From the NCBI GenBank assembly GCA_902490005.1, contig CABUCM010000001.1, forward strand, positions 124,001-188,000: a stretch of 64,000 nt of DNA, written 5' to 3'. This document shows, one piece after another, positions 16,894 through 25,590 of the stretch. A program made the position numbers and the translations under genes. Under the pieces are notes generated by a model. It was not told the DNA's origin and did no database searches. It was given only the letters and a program-made list of their open reading frames with translations. Each line of letters starts with the position of its first letter. Position 1 is the stretch's first letter. The DNA comes from an uncultured Ruminiclostridium sp. Lineage in GTDB: Bacteria > Bacillota > Clostridia > Oscillospirales > Acutalibacteraceae.

Positions 16894-16945
16894 TTTGTAA
16901 GAAACACATCGCCTATTTTGTAAGAGATCTCTTTTACACTATACG
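16894..16945 (+). promoter_or_regulatory. Promoter of the two-component operon with direct repeats
   Basis: TTGTAA (16918-16923) and TATACG (16940-16945) are spaced 16 nt apart. The 9-mer TTTGTAAGA occurs at 16894-16902 and 16917-16925, 23 nt start to start, on the same face of the helix. The second copy overlaps the -35 box. OmpR-type regulators bind direct repeats, so autoregulation is plausible. Confidence 0.45.
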
Positions 16946-16982
16946 CATAGGGAAATCCTGAAAGGAAGCGGGTAAAAAACGG

Positions 16983-17687
16983 ATGAGCGGTAATATTTTG
17001 GTGGTGGACGACGATCAGGAAATCGTGCGGGCAATCGCGATCAACTTGGAGCAGGAGGGATTTCAGGTTTTTAAAGCCTACGACGGCCTGGAAGCCTTGG
17101 AAATCGCCATGGACCATGACCTGCAGCTGATCATTATCGATGTGATGATGCCCAGGCTGGACGGTTTGTCGGCGGTTTTGAAAATACGGGAGAAGAAAAA
17201 CTTTCCCATCATGATCCTTTCAGCGAAAAGCGAGGATACCGATAAGGTGCTGGGGCTTTCCATGGGCGCGGATGATTACCTGACCAAGCCCTTCAACACC
17301 ATGGAACTGGTGGCCCGGGTGAAATCCCAGGTCCGCCGGTACACGATGCTGGGGGACATCCACGCTAAGACCGCGGGGAAAAGTATTGAAATCGGCCGCC
17401 TGCGCTACGACTTGGACACGAAGTCCCTGTTTGCCGACGGGGAGCCGGTTCACCTTACCGCCACTGAATCCAAGATTTTTGACCTGCTGATCCGAAACGC
17501 CGGCAGAATCTTTCCAGCGGAAGAAATCTATGAGCGCGTTTGGAACGAGCCTGCTTTTTCAGCGGAAAATACGGTGATGGTGCATATCCGCCGTATTCGT
17601 GAGAAGATCGAGCTGAATCCGAAGGATCCCGAGTATTTAAAGGTGGTGTGGGGGATTGGATACAAAATTGAAAAGCACGGTAGGTAG
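16983..17687 (+). CDS. OmpR/PhoB-family response regulator
   Basis: 234 residues. The receiver domain (1-about 118) has the acidic pair DDD near residue 9, phosphoacceptor Asp in LIIIDVMMPRLDG (about residue 53), and the conserved K in YLTKPF. The C-terminal winged-helix domain (about 135-232) ends VWGIGYKIEK as is typical for the PhoB class. It is the partner of the overlapping histidine kinase. Its regulon cannot be read from the sequence; candidate tandem sites lie in its own promoter. Confidence 0.93.
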   Translation: MSGNILVVDDDQEIVRAIAINLEQEGFQVFKAYDGLEALEIAMDHDLQLIIIDVMMPRLDGLSAVLKIREKKNFPIMILSAKSEDTDKVLGLSMGADDYLTKPFNTMELVARVKSQVRRYTMLGDIHAKTAGKSIEIGRLRYDLDTKSLFADGEPVHLTATESKIFDLLIRNAGRIFPAEEIYERVWNEPAFSAENTVMVHIRRIREKIELNPKDPEYLKVVWGIGYKIEKHGR

Positions 17688-19731
17688 GCAGCTGATCGGC
17701 TTTTTGAGCTTTCTATTAGCCTTTAGCATTTTTTTCAGCGTGGGCCTTCTGCTGTGGGAAAAACCAGCTTACGGGGATGCGCGGTTTGTCCTGTCGGAAT
17801 CCTTTTCCGGTGACATCCAGTCGACGCAAATGTATCAAAGCGCGGTCGCGACCCGGTTTGAGAGGATACTGTCCATTACCGCTGACAGCGACAATACTGA
17901 AACGTTAGACCTTATGGATATCGACAAGGACCAGCCCAATGTTATCTACCGCGTATCCAACGGCGCAAATGGGAAAAGCCACAGCAACACAAACATCAAT
18001 TTATTCCAGGAAGCTGCTCCGGATGGGTACAATTATATCGTCGATTACAATAACGGCAAGGTGAGGGTCACCCGAAACGGCCAGGATATTACCGGAGAGT
18101 TTTGGTTTTGGCCTATTTATAGTCTTTACACCGAAGAGGGCCAGCAGCAATACTACGACGATAATGAGTATTGGGAGGGCTACCAGCCTTTACCGGAAAC
18201 CTACGGCTGGCAGAACCTGGAATTGAAAATGGCCTTCGCGGAAAAGCTGGTGCCCACCGAAAGCGCCTGGTCTATGTACGGCGTGGTTCAGGAACGGTTT
18301 TCCCAGCAGGTGAATACCTTTATCGCGCTGGGGGTTGCCGTTCTTTTCCTGGCAGCTTATCTTTTCTTCCGAAAGGATAAGAAACTGGTGGATCAGAAAA
18401 TTGCTCAAGTTTCCGGAAGAGTATGGCTGGAAGTAAAGCTGGTTCTGCTTTTATTCTCCTTTATGCTGTTTACTTCGTTCGCCTTACAAGTTTATGGAAG
18501 AAACTTATATAAGATTACGGCCCTGCTGCAGTTTGTTTATTATATCTACATCCTGGTGAACGATTTGCGTTACAATAAAACCGGGGTGTTCCGTCATAAC
18601 ATTACGTATTCAATGATCCAGTGGTACCGCAAACGGGAGCGGTATAAACCGTTCCAGAAAAAACTGGTAGACCGTTTTTGGATATTGCTTGGCATAGAGC
18701 TGTTTTTGCTGGTTAGCGGTATGATGCTGTTTATGTTAAGCTTTGCCTCCCCTGTTTACTATCCTTTTTTGTTCATTTTAGTCATCATTTGGATCGCGGC
18801 GGCCGTCGCCTGTATCTGTCTTTACATCAAGCGGTTTCGAAAAACCGTAGAGGATGTGGGGGAGATCGTAGACCAGGTTTCCGTGATGAAATCCGGGAAT
18901 ATGGATGCGAAGCTGAATTTGCCGCTGGATTCCGATCTTTATGAAACCGCCCAGGACTTAAACGAAATTCAGGAGGGCTTTTCCGTCGCGCTGGAGGAAA
19001 GGATGAAGTCGGAGCGGATGAAGATTGAGCTGATCACCAATGTGTCCCACGACATTAAAACCCCCTTGACTTCCATTATCAGCTATGTGGAACTGCTGGA
19101 AAAAGAAGAGGAACTTCCGGAGCACGTGAAGGATTACATCAAGATCCTGTCCAGCAAATCGCAGCGGCTGAACACCATGGTACAGGATATTTTCGACGTT
19201 TCGAAGGCCGCCAGCGGGGAAATGAAGCTGGTTATCGAGAAGCTGGATCTGGTAAAACTGATCCGGCAGACTATGGCGGATATGGATGAAGATATCAGCG
19301 TGTCCAGCTTGGTTTTCAAATTGAACCTGCCCAACGATCCGGTGCTGATCCAAGGGGACGGGGAGCGGCTGTACCGGGTGTTCCAAAACCTGATGAAAAA
19401 CGCCCTGCAGTATTCTTTGGAGGGTTCCCGGGTTTATATCACCCTGTACCGCAATGATTCCTGGACCACGGTGGTGATTAAAAACACCTCTAAATATGAG
19501 CTGGGGGATATCGGGGAGGACATCACCCAGCGGTTCGTCCGGGGAGACGCTTCCCGGTCCACTGAAGGCTCCGGGCTGGGGCTTTCCATCGCGGAAAGCT
19601 TTACCGAAGCCTGCGGAGGAACCTTCCGGGTGACTACCGACGCCGATTTGTTTACCGTGGAAATCACTTTTCCAAGCGTAAATCAAAGCGCCGTCAAGAT
19701 TACACCGCCACCGGGTTTGAAAACAGAATGA
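17656..19731 (+). CDS. Sensor histidine kinase, multi-pass membrane
   Basis: 691 residues, overlapping the response regulator gene by 32 nt with a TTG start after a G-rich ribosome site. One transmembrane helix near residues 13-34, an extracytoplasmic domain of about 180 residues rich in Asn and Tyr, then about five more helices (about 217-390). A linker resembling HAMP follows, then the H-box NVSHDIKTPLTSI (phosphorylated His near residue 460), N-box NLMKNALQYS and G-box GSGLGLSIAE. The layout with a large sensor loop plus a multi-helix bundle resembles clostridial VanS/envelope-stress kinases; the ligand is unknown. It ends at a strong terminator. Confidence 0.92.
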   Translation: MDTKLKSTVGRQLIGFLSFLLAFSIFFSVGLLLWEKPAYGDARFVLSESFSGDIQSTQMYQSAVATRFERILSITADSDNTETLDLMDIDKDQPNVIYRVSNGANGKSHSNTNINLFQEAAPDGYNYIVDYNNGKVRVTRNGQDITGEFWFWPIYSLYTEEGQQQYYDDNEYWEGYQPLPETYGWQNLELKMAFAEKLVPTESAWSMYGVVQERFSQQVNTFIALGVAVLFLAAYLFFRKDKKLVDQKIAQVSGRVWLEVKLVLLLFSFMLFTSFALQVYGRNLYKITALLQFVYYIYILVNDLRYNKTGVFRHNITYSMIQWYRKRERYKPFQKKLVDRFWILLGIELFLLVSGMMLFMLSFASPVYYPFLFILVIIWIAAAVACICLYIKRFRKTVEDVGEIVDQVSVMKSGNMDAKLNLPLDSDLYETAQDLNEIQEGFSVALEERMKSERMKIELITNVSHDIKTPLTSIISYVELLEKEEELPEHVKDYIKILSSKSQRLNTMVQDIFDVSKAASGEMKLVIEKLDLVKLIRQTMADMDEDISVSSLVFKLNLPNDPVLIQGDGERLYRVFQNLMKNALQYSLEGSRVYITLYRNDSWTTVVIKNTSKYELGDIGEDITQRFVRGDASRSTEGSGLGLSIAESFTEACGGTFRVTTDADLFTVEITFPSVNQSAVKITPPPGLKTE

Positions 19732-19734
19732 AAA

Positions 19735-19773
19735 AAGCCCTTCTTCGCGATATTCGCGAAGAAGGGCTTTTTT
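19735..19773 (+). terminator. Terminator of the two-component operon
   Basis: A perfect AGCCCTTCTTCGCGA stem with a TAT loop, flanked by A-run and T-run. Confidence 0.95.
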
Positions 19774-19775
19774 AT

Positions 19776-20047
19776 TGTACGCCTAAGCAAGAGCCCCTCG
19801 GTTCTGTCGGGAGCCGGTAAAAATGCTTTCACAAAAGGATTCCCGCTGGGAAGCTATCGCCTCAGGCGATGAAAAAAGCAATCTCATAATATCATAAAGC
19901 GAAATATTGTGGAACGTTGCCGGATTACCGGCGGCAATGCCTGGCTGCGATAATAATATTTCAGCGTCCCTTGGGGGGCTAAGTCCGTATTATGCCCTAC
20001 TAGGGCTTTTCATTCATCCGGCAAAGCCGGAGGTTTTGATTGTTTTG
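19776..20047 (+). ncRNA. Hairpin-rich intergenic region, possible structured RNA
   Basis: About 270 nt with no convincing reading frame, at the 3' ends of both flanking genes. Hairpins visible on the plus strand: TTCCC-GCT-GGGAA near 19841, ATCGCC-TCA-GGCGAT near 19856, TTGCCG/CGGCAA near 19918-19936 enclosed by GAAATATT/AATATTTC (about 19901-19960), and AGCCCC near 19791 able to pair with GGGGGCT near 19975. The 3' end carries two terminator-like hairpins with T-runs on the plus strand: GCCCTACTAGGGC-TTTT (19997-20013) and CCGGCAAAGCCGG followed by TTTTGATTGTTTT (about 20020-20046). I match it to no known riboswitch, tmRNA, SRP or RNase P core sequence. Strand is inferred from the T-runs. 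Confidence 0.4.
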
Positions 20048-20051
20048 CTAT

Positions 20052-21278
20052 TTAATATAAAATCGCGCCGTAATAGTCTACAATAGGCTTCATTTCCTCC
20101 GCTTCCAAGTCGCAGGCGGAATCCACGATCAAGCGGCCCTGAAAATTTCGAAGGGTATATTCCAGCAAATCCAGGTTATGAATCCGCACTACAATAGGCA
20201 GCCGGGTCATGGAGGCGTTTTCGATCAGCAGCTTCGCGTCGTCGATACTGTTGACCTCCACCAGGGCGGCGTTCACCTGTTCATCCTCAATATCGATTAG
20301 GTCGTCGCCAAGGTCATAGCTGCACTCCAGCGGTTCGCTGAGGCTAATATCGTCCCCAAGAAAGAAGCTTTCGCTTTCAATGGCGCCGGCAAAATGGTCC
20401 GGTTCCTGAGGAGAAAGCTCCCGGTAACTGTTTTCCACCACTTGGGCAAGCTCTCTGATATGCGCTGGGGTGGAGCCGCAGCAACCGCCTACAATCTGAG
20501 CGCCGGCAGAAAGCAGTTCCTGCATTTTCTGAGCGAATTCAACGGGAGAGAGAGGATATACAGTGGGATCCTCCACAGAGGGCTTTCCTGCGTTGGGCTT
20601 GGCGATTAAAGGAACCTGGGCGTGCGGTACAGCGCCCGAAATCAGGTCTTTCATCACCTCCGGGCCAGTAGAGCAGTTCAAGCCTACGGCAGAGGCGCCC
20701 AGGGCCTGCAATGTAATCAGCACCGGCAAAAATTTTGCACCCATAATGGTTCTGCCGTTGTCCTCCACCGTGATGGTGGCGAATACCGGCAGGCCCACCT
20801 CCTTGGCGGCCAGCACGCCGGCCCGCATATCCGCTAAAGCCATCTGGGTTTCCAGCGCGATAAAATCCACGCCGGCTTTTTTCAAAGCGCGGATCTGCTC
20901 CAAATAAATGTCGTAAAGCTCGTCAAAGGTCAGATCGCCGTAAGGCTCGATCATGACGCCGGCGGGGGACACGTCGCCGCCGACCAAAGCGTGGAACGGC
21001 GCCGCCGCTTCCTTGCTAAGGGCCACCAGCTTTAGGTTGATTTCCTCCACTTGGTTTTCCAGGCCGTAGGCCGCCAGCTTTTCCCTGTTGGCACCGAAGG
21101 TGGGGGCCATTACGGCGTTAGCGCCCGCCTCCAGAAAAGCCCGCTGCAGGGACTGAAGCTTCTCCGGGTTTTCTAAAATCCACTGCTCCACACACACGCC
21201 GCTGGGCATACCGGCGGCGATCAGGTTGGTTCCGGTGGCGCCGTCTAAAATCAGTGGCAGATGAAATGGAAAACTCAT
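20052..21278 (-). CDS. Homocysteine S-methyltransferase family protein with unusual C-terminal tail
   Basis: 408 residues. Residues 1-about 285 are a complete homocysteine S-methyltransferase (MetH N-terminal-like) domain: DGATGTNL at 12-19, GLNCSTGPE with C202, and GGCCGS with C266-C267, the three zinc ligands. Residues about 290-408 form an acidic linker followed by a short alpha/beta segment (LPIVVRIHNLDLLEYTL, then LIVDSACDLEAEEMKPIV) that may resemble part of a pterin-binding domain but is far too short. It probably moves a methyl group to homocysteine, perhaps from a corrinoid protein encoded elsewhere. It is last in the ddl-murI-DUF1934-argS gene string. Confidence 0.85.
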   Translation of the reverse strand: MSFPFHLPLILDGATGTNLIAAGMPSGVCVEQWILENPEKLQSLQRAFLEAGANAVMAPTFGANREKLAAYGLENQVEEINLKLVALSKEAAAPFHALVGGDVSPAGVMIEPYGDLTFDELYDIYLEQIRALKKAGVDFIALETQMALADMRAGVLAAKEVGLPVFATITVEDNGRTIMGAKFLPVLITLQALGASAVGLNCSTGPEVMKDLISGAVPHAQVPLIAKPNAGKPSVEDPTVYPLSPVEFAQKMQELLSAGAQIVGGCCGSTPAHIRELAQVVENSYRELSPQEPDHFAGAIESESFFLGDDISLSEPLECSYDLGDDLIDIEDEQVNAALVEVNSIDDAKLLIENASMTRLPIVVRIHNLDLLEYTLRNFQGRLIVDSACDLEAEEMKPIVDYYGAILY

Positions 21279-21311
21279 AGGGCATACTCCTTTTTATCAA
21301 GCAAAAATAGG

Positions 21312-23003
21312 TTACATGGCGTCGGGAGCGGAAATTTTAAACATAGCCAAAACATTGTGTATTACTGTTTTCACCGCCACGCACAGTGTCAGCCTGGCCT
21401 GGCAGAGGCTGTCCTCCTCGCCCTTTACCCGGCAGGCGTTGTAGAACTTATGGAACAGGTTGGCTAAATCGATCACATAGCGGGTGATTCTGGCGGGGTC
21501 GTAATCCTTGGCGGCGGAGACGATCTCTCCGGTGTAAGCCGCCAAATGCCGGATCAGGTTCAACTCCTCCGGCTGGGTGAGCAGCAGCAGCTCCTGGTCC
21601 GTACAAGCCCGCTTTGTTACGCCGTCTTTTTCCAGGGCTTTTAAAATACTGCAAATCCGGGCGTGGGCATACTGGACATAATAAACCGGGTTCTGGGCGT
21701 CCTGCTGGACGGCTAAATCCAAATCAAATTCCATTTGGGAATTGGCTTCCCGCATGTTGAACAGGAACCGGGCGGCGTCTACCGGAACCTCATCCAATAG
21801 GTCCGCCAGCTGAATGGCTTTGCCGGTACGCTTGCTCATGCGGACGATCTCGCCGTTTCTGACCAGCTTGACCAGCTGCATCAGAACCACGTCTAATTTG
21901 TCCCCGTCTAAGCCTACGGCGTTCATAGCGCCCTTCATTCTGGCTACGTGGCCGTGATGGTCCGCGCCCCAGATATCGATGCACTTATCAAAGCCCCGCT
22001 GAAATTTGTTCCGGTGATAGGCGATATCCGCGGCAAAGTAGGTGGGATTGCCGTTTTTCCGCACCAGCACCTCGTCTTTTTCCGCGCCGTAGTCGGTAGC
22101 CCTGTACCAAAGGGCGTCGTCTGATTCGTAGGTCATGCCCTTTGCGGCAAGTATATTTAGGGTTTCGTCGATTTCCCCATCGTTATGAAGCAGGCTTTCG
22201 TGGAACCAGGTGTCGTATTCAATCCGGTACTTTTTCAAATCCGACTGCATTTTAGCGATGTTTTTCGGCAGCGCGAATTCCACCAGGGCCTTTTGGCGCT
22301 CTTCCTCAGGCTTTTCCAAATAGCTGTCGCCGTAAAGATCGGCGAATTCCCGGGCGCGCTCCATAATATCCCCGCCCTGATAGCAGTCCTCCGGCATGGG
22401 AACGGTTTCCTCGCCTTTAAAAATCTGCTGATACCGTACATCTAAGGAGAGGGCGAATTTATCGATCTGGTTTCCCGCGTCGTTGATATAAAACTCTCTG
22501 GAGACGTCATAGCCGGCGGCATCCAGCACCGCCGCCAGGCAGTCGCCCAGCGCGCCGCCTCTGGCGTTGCCCATGTGCATAGGGCCGGTAGGATTGGCGG
22601 AGACGAATTCCACGTTGATTTTTTTGCCTTTTCCATAGTCCGAGCGGCCGTAATCGTCCCCCAAAGTTTCAATATCCTTCAGCACCGCGGCATAAAAGCC
22701 GGGACTGAAAAAGAAATTGATAAAGCCGGGGCCCGCGATCTCGAATTTTTCAAAATAGGTGCCGGAAAGCTCGAAATAGGGGGAGAGGGCTTCGGCTATT
22801 TTTCGGGGAGCCATATGGAACGCCTTGGCGGATACCATAGCCACGTTGGTGGCGAAATCGCCGTGGGAAGGATCGGCCGGGGTTTCAATGGCAAAGTCCG
22901 GCGCGGGCTCCATGGGCAGGGCCTTTTCCGCGACGGCGCGGCCTAACGCGTTTAAAATGATCTGCCGCAAATCACCGGTTGCCTGGGCTACAAGTTTTGA
23001 CAT
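21312..23003 (-). CDS. argS: Arginyl-tRNA synthetase
   Basis: Class I synthetase, 563 residues, charging tRNA-Arg. N-terminal Arg-tRS additional domain, then the HIGH-type motif HMGN at 143-146 within ANPTGPMHMGNARGG, the KMSKS-type motif as RMSKR, and the C-terminal DALR anticodon-binding domain ending near YNACRV. An ATG with an upstream GAGAGGAC ribosome site starts it. It follows the DUF1934 gene by 17 nt, the same adjacency as ywiB-argS in Bacillus. Confidence 0.97.
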   Translation of the reverse strand: MSKLVAQATGDLRQIILNALGRAVAEKALPMEPAPDFAIETPADPSHGDFATNVAMVSAKAFHMAPRKIAEALSPYFELSGTYFEKFEIAGPGFINFFFSPGFYAAVLKDIETLGDDYGRSDYGKGKKINVEFVSANPTGPMHMGNARGGALGDCLAAVLDAAGYDVSREFYINDAGNQIDKFALSLDVRYQQIFKGEETVPMPEDCYQGGDIMERAREFADLYGDSYLEKPEEERQKALVEFALPKNIAKMQSDLKKYRIEYDTWFHESLLHNDGEIDETLNILAAKGMTYESDDALWYRATDYGAEKDEVLVRKNGNPTYFAADIAYHRNKFQRGFDKCIDIWGADHHGHVARMKGAMNAVGLDGDKLDVVLMQLVKLVRNGEIVRMSKRTGKAIQLADLLDEVPVDAARFLFNMREANSQMEFDLDLAVQQDAQNPVYYVQYAHARICSILKALEKDGVTKRACTDQELLLLTQPEELNLIRHLAAYTGEIVSAAKDYDPARITRYVIDLANLFHKFYNACRVKGEEDSLCQARLTLCVAVKTVIHNVLAMFKISAPDAM

Positions 23004-23020
23004 CGTTCGTTCTGTCCTCT

Positions 23021-23458
23021 CTATGATTTTTTCACGTTCTTTTTAATATCCACAAAAATTTCATTCATGCTGTTCAGGCCGGAATTGATATCCAGGGAAT
23101 AGCTCACATCCAGTGTGCCTCCGGCGTCGGTCAGGTCGCTGCGGATGGATTGGGCGAACACGCCTACCATCAGAGAGCCGAGGCCGGTGTCATAGTGGCA
23201 TAAATGGCGTTTCCCTTTTTCCAGCACCAGCCTGGAACGCTGCCCGCCAGAGCGGATCAGGGTCACCCGTTTTTCATCCTCCACTTTTAAAATGGAGGTG
23301 ACTTTTTCACTGGGAAAATCCTCGTTGAATTCGTGATACACGATATAGCGGCTGCTTCCCTTGTGAACGTAGGTGCCTACGGTGGTCAGCTCGATCCGGT
23401 CTGTTTCTCCATCGATCTCTTGGGTGCCAACGATGGAAATTAAATAATTTTCCTGCAT
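23021..23458 (-). CDS. DUF1934 (YwiB-like) protein
   Basis: 145-residue beta-barrel (calycin-like) protein of the DUF1934/YwiB family. It starts MQENYLISIVGTQ and shows the recurring beta-strand pattern with TVGTYVHKG, YHEFNE, RHLCHYDTGLG and a final LDINSGLNSMNEI. No catalytic role is known for the family. Its position directly upstream of argS is conserved in Firmicutes, which supports the assignment. Confidence 0.9.
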   Translation of the reverse strand: MQENYLISIVGTQEIDGETDRIELTTVGTYVHKGSSRYIVYHEFNEDFPSEKVTSILKVEDEKRVTLIRSGGQRSRLVLEKGKRHLCHYDTGLGSLMVGVFAQSIRSDLTDAGGTLDVSYSLDINSGLNSMNEIFVDIKKNVKKS

Positions 23459-23482
23459 TAGTTTGAATGCTCCTAATCTGTT

Positions 23483-24298
23483 TTAATATTCCTCTATGTT
23501 GATCCGGCAGGCGCTGGAATCCATGTCTTTTCCAAGGAAAAGGTTGGCGATCTGATTAAAGCCGTCCACGCTGTCGCTGACATAAAAGGCGTTGCGCCCC
23601 GCCTGGCCGCTAGAGTTAAGCAGAGACTGTTTTTTCAGCAGGCCGGCGGCGTAAACGGCGGTTTCCTTTCCGGAATCGATCAGGGCGACCCCTTCTCCCA
23701 TGGTTTTGGAAATAATGGAGCTGATGATGGGATAATGGGTGCAGCCCAGAATCAGGGTATCCACGCCGGCCTCCTTTAAGCCGGATAAATACCGCTGGGC
23801 CACCAGATTGGTCACCTGGTCGTTGGGGTCGATAAAAGCGTTTTCCACCAGGGGAACGAAAAGAGGGCAGGGCTGCTCGAAAACCTGGATTTCAGGCTCC
23901 AGAGCCTTTAATTCCTTGCGGTAGGAGCCGCTGCCGATGGTGGCCGCCGTGGCGATGACGCCGATTTTTTTATTCTTAGTGGCTTTTGCCGCCGCCCGGC
24001 AGGTGGGGGAAACCACGCCGGTAAAGGGAATGGATAATTGTTCACCCAAATCGCCGGCCACAGAGCTGACGGTACCGCAGGCGGCGATGACCATCTTTAC
24101 CTTCTGGGACAGGAGAAAGCTCACATCCTGGCCGGCATAGCGCAGAATGGTGTCCCGGCTTCGGTTGCCGTATGGGGTGCGGCTGGTATCGCCGAAATAG
24201 ACGATATCCTCATGAGGCAACAGGGCCCGCAGCTCTTTGACGGCGGTCAGGCCGCCTACGCCGGAATCGAAAACCCCGATAGGGTTTTGAGAGGCCAT
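23483..24298 (-). CDS. murI: Glutamate racemase
   Basis: Interconverts L- and D-glutamate for peptidoglycan. 271 residues. The N-terminal FDSGVGGLTAVKEL motif and the second catalytic cysteine motif GCTHYP are intact. The first catalytic cysteine is C74 in AACGTVSS, where most homologues have ACNT; the cysteine is kept but the Asn is Gly. It overlaps the ddl stop by 1 nt, so the two cell-wall genes are coupled. Confidence 0.95.
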   Translation of the reverse strand: MASQNPIGVFDSGVGGLTAVKELRALLPHEDIVYFGDTSRTPYGNRSRDTILRYAGQDVSFLLSQKVKMVIAACGTVSSVAGDLGEQLSIPFTGVVSPTCRAAAKATKNKKIGVIATAATIGSGSYRKELKALEPEIQVFEQPCPLFVPLVENAFIDPNDQVTNLVAQRYLSGLKEAGVDTLILGCTHYPIISSIISKTMGEGVALIDSGKETAVYAAGLLKKQSLLNSSGQAGRNAFYVSDSVDGFNQIANLFLGKDMDSSACRINIEEY

Positions 24299-25389
24299 TA
24301 TGCACCAGCCCCTTTTCCCGTACGCTTTATGGCCAGCTGGATCAGCCGGTGGATCAATTCCTGGTTGGAAATCCCCTCATGCTCCATCAATTTGGGATAC
24401 ATGCTGATGGAGGTAAATCCGGGCAGGGTGTTCAGCTCGTTCAATAGCACTTCATTTCCGTTTCGCACAAAGAAATCCACCCGGGCCAAACCGCTGCAGC
24501 CCAGCAATTTGTAAGCTTTCTTTGCGGTGGAACGGATTTTTTCAATAACGGCGTCCTCCAGATGGGCGGGAATGTAAAGGCCGGAGGTGCCGGAAATATA
24601 TTTGGCCTCATAATCGTAAAATTCATTGGAAGGGGCGATTTCTCCCACAGTGGAGGCCAGCAGGTCGTCCTCGTTGCCTAAGACGGCGCACTCCACCTCT
24701 TGGCCCACAATGTTTTCTTCAATGAGGATTTTGCCATCCTCTTTGGCGGACTTGGCAATGGCGGCCTCCAGATCATGGCGGTTTTCCGCCTTGCTCACGC
24801 CCACGGAGGAGCCCGCGCTGGCGGGCTTAACGAATACGGGATAACGCCCCATGGCCTTTTCAATTCTATCTATGGCTTCCCGAGGGCTCTTTTGAAACTC
24901 ATAAGCGTAAAGCCAGGTGAACCCGGCTTGAGGAATGCCTGCCTGCTCCAGCATGACGTTGGTAATCACTTTGTCCATACAGGCGGAGGAGGAGGCCATA
25001 TCGCAGCCTACAAAGGGAATTCCCGCAAGCTGCAAAAGGCCCTGTACGGTGCCATCCTCGCCGTTTTTGCCGTGAAGGGCCGGAATAACGCAGTCGATTT
25101 TTTTAATCGTATCCCTGTGATCAGAACCGCGGATCAAAAGGCCGCCTATAGAGGCGTCAGGCGCTAAAAACACGGGAAGGTTATCCGGACAGGCTTCCCA
25201 GCCGCCGTCGACAATCAGGCTTACCTCGCCGGGATACCACCACCAGCTGCCGTCCTTTTTGATTCCCACCGGAGTTACGTCATAAAGGCTTTTGTCGATA
25301 GCGTTCAGTACGGTGGTCGCGGACATTCTGGAAACCTCATGTTCGGAGGATACGCCGCCGAACAGAACCGCGATTTGTAGTTTAGACAA
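24298..25389 (-). CDS. ddl: D-alanine--D-alanine ligase
   Basis: ATP-grasp enzyme joining two D-Ala for peptidoglycan precursors. 363 residues. GGVSSEHEVS is at the N-terminus, the ATP-grasp core includes KPASAGSSVGVSK, and the C-terminal ELNTLPGFTSISMYPKL block is typical. Within the latter, metal-binding Glu and Asn are present. The start is TTG behind GGAGCGTG. It is first in a minus-strand string ddl-murI-DUF1934-argS-homocysteine methyltransferase. I cannot assign D-Ala versus D-Lac specificity with certainty. Confidence 0.95.
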   Translation of the reverse strand: MSKLQIAVLFGGVSSEHEVSRMSATTVLNAIDKSLYDVTPVGIKKDGSWWWYPGEVSLIVDGGWEACPDNLPVFLAPDASIGGLLIRGSDHRDTIKKIDCVIPALHGKNGEDGTVQGLLQLAGIPFVGCDMASSSACMDKVITNVMLEQAGIPQAGFTWLYAYEFQKSPREAIDRIEKAMGRYPVFVKPASAGSSVGVSKAENRHDLEAAIAKSAKEDGKILIEENIVGQEVECAVLGNEDDLLASTVGEIAPSNEFYDYEAKYISGTSGLYIPAHLEDAVIEKIRSTAKKAYKLLGCSGLARVDFFVRNGNEVLLNELNTLPGFTSISMYPKLMEHEGISNQELIHRLIQLAIKRTGKGAGA

Positions 25390-25517
25390 AAAAGATCACG
25401 CTCCTATGTTCATCATGATTCTGAAAAACAGGTTGCCGCTTATTTTTCAGTATTATATCATACCACAGAAGGGGAAAAGGTGCAATTGAAAAAAGTGAGA
25501 GAATCCAGGAGAAAAGG

Positions 25518-25546
25518 GTGACAAATTTAAGCAGAAGTGTTATAAT
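25518..25546 (+). promoter_or_regulatory. Promoter of the hypothetical gene at 25591
   Basis: GTGACA (25518-25523), a 17-nt spacer and TATAAT (25541-25546). The predicted start near 25553 leaves no room for a ribosome site before the ATG at 25564, which supports the TTG start at 25591. Confidence 0.75.
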
Positions 25547-25590
25547 ACCAAATTGAGTATAAGATGAATAAAAAACCAGGAGTGATTTTT

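Noticed and set aside
19776..20051. SAM or cobalamin riboswitch for the homocysteine methyltransferase
   Set aside because: The region is downstream, not upstream, of that gene, and neither core sequence is present.
25564..25590. ATG start for the hypothetical gene at 25591
   Set aside because: It has no ribosome site and lies about 11 nt after the predicted transcription start.
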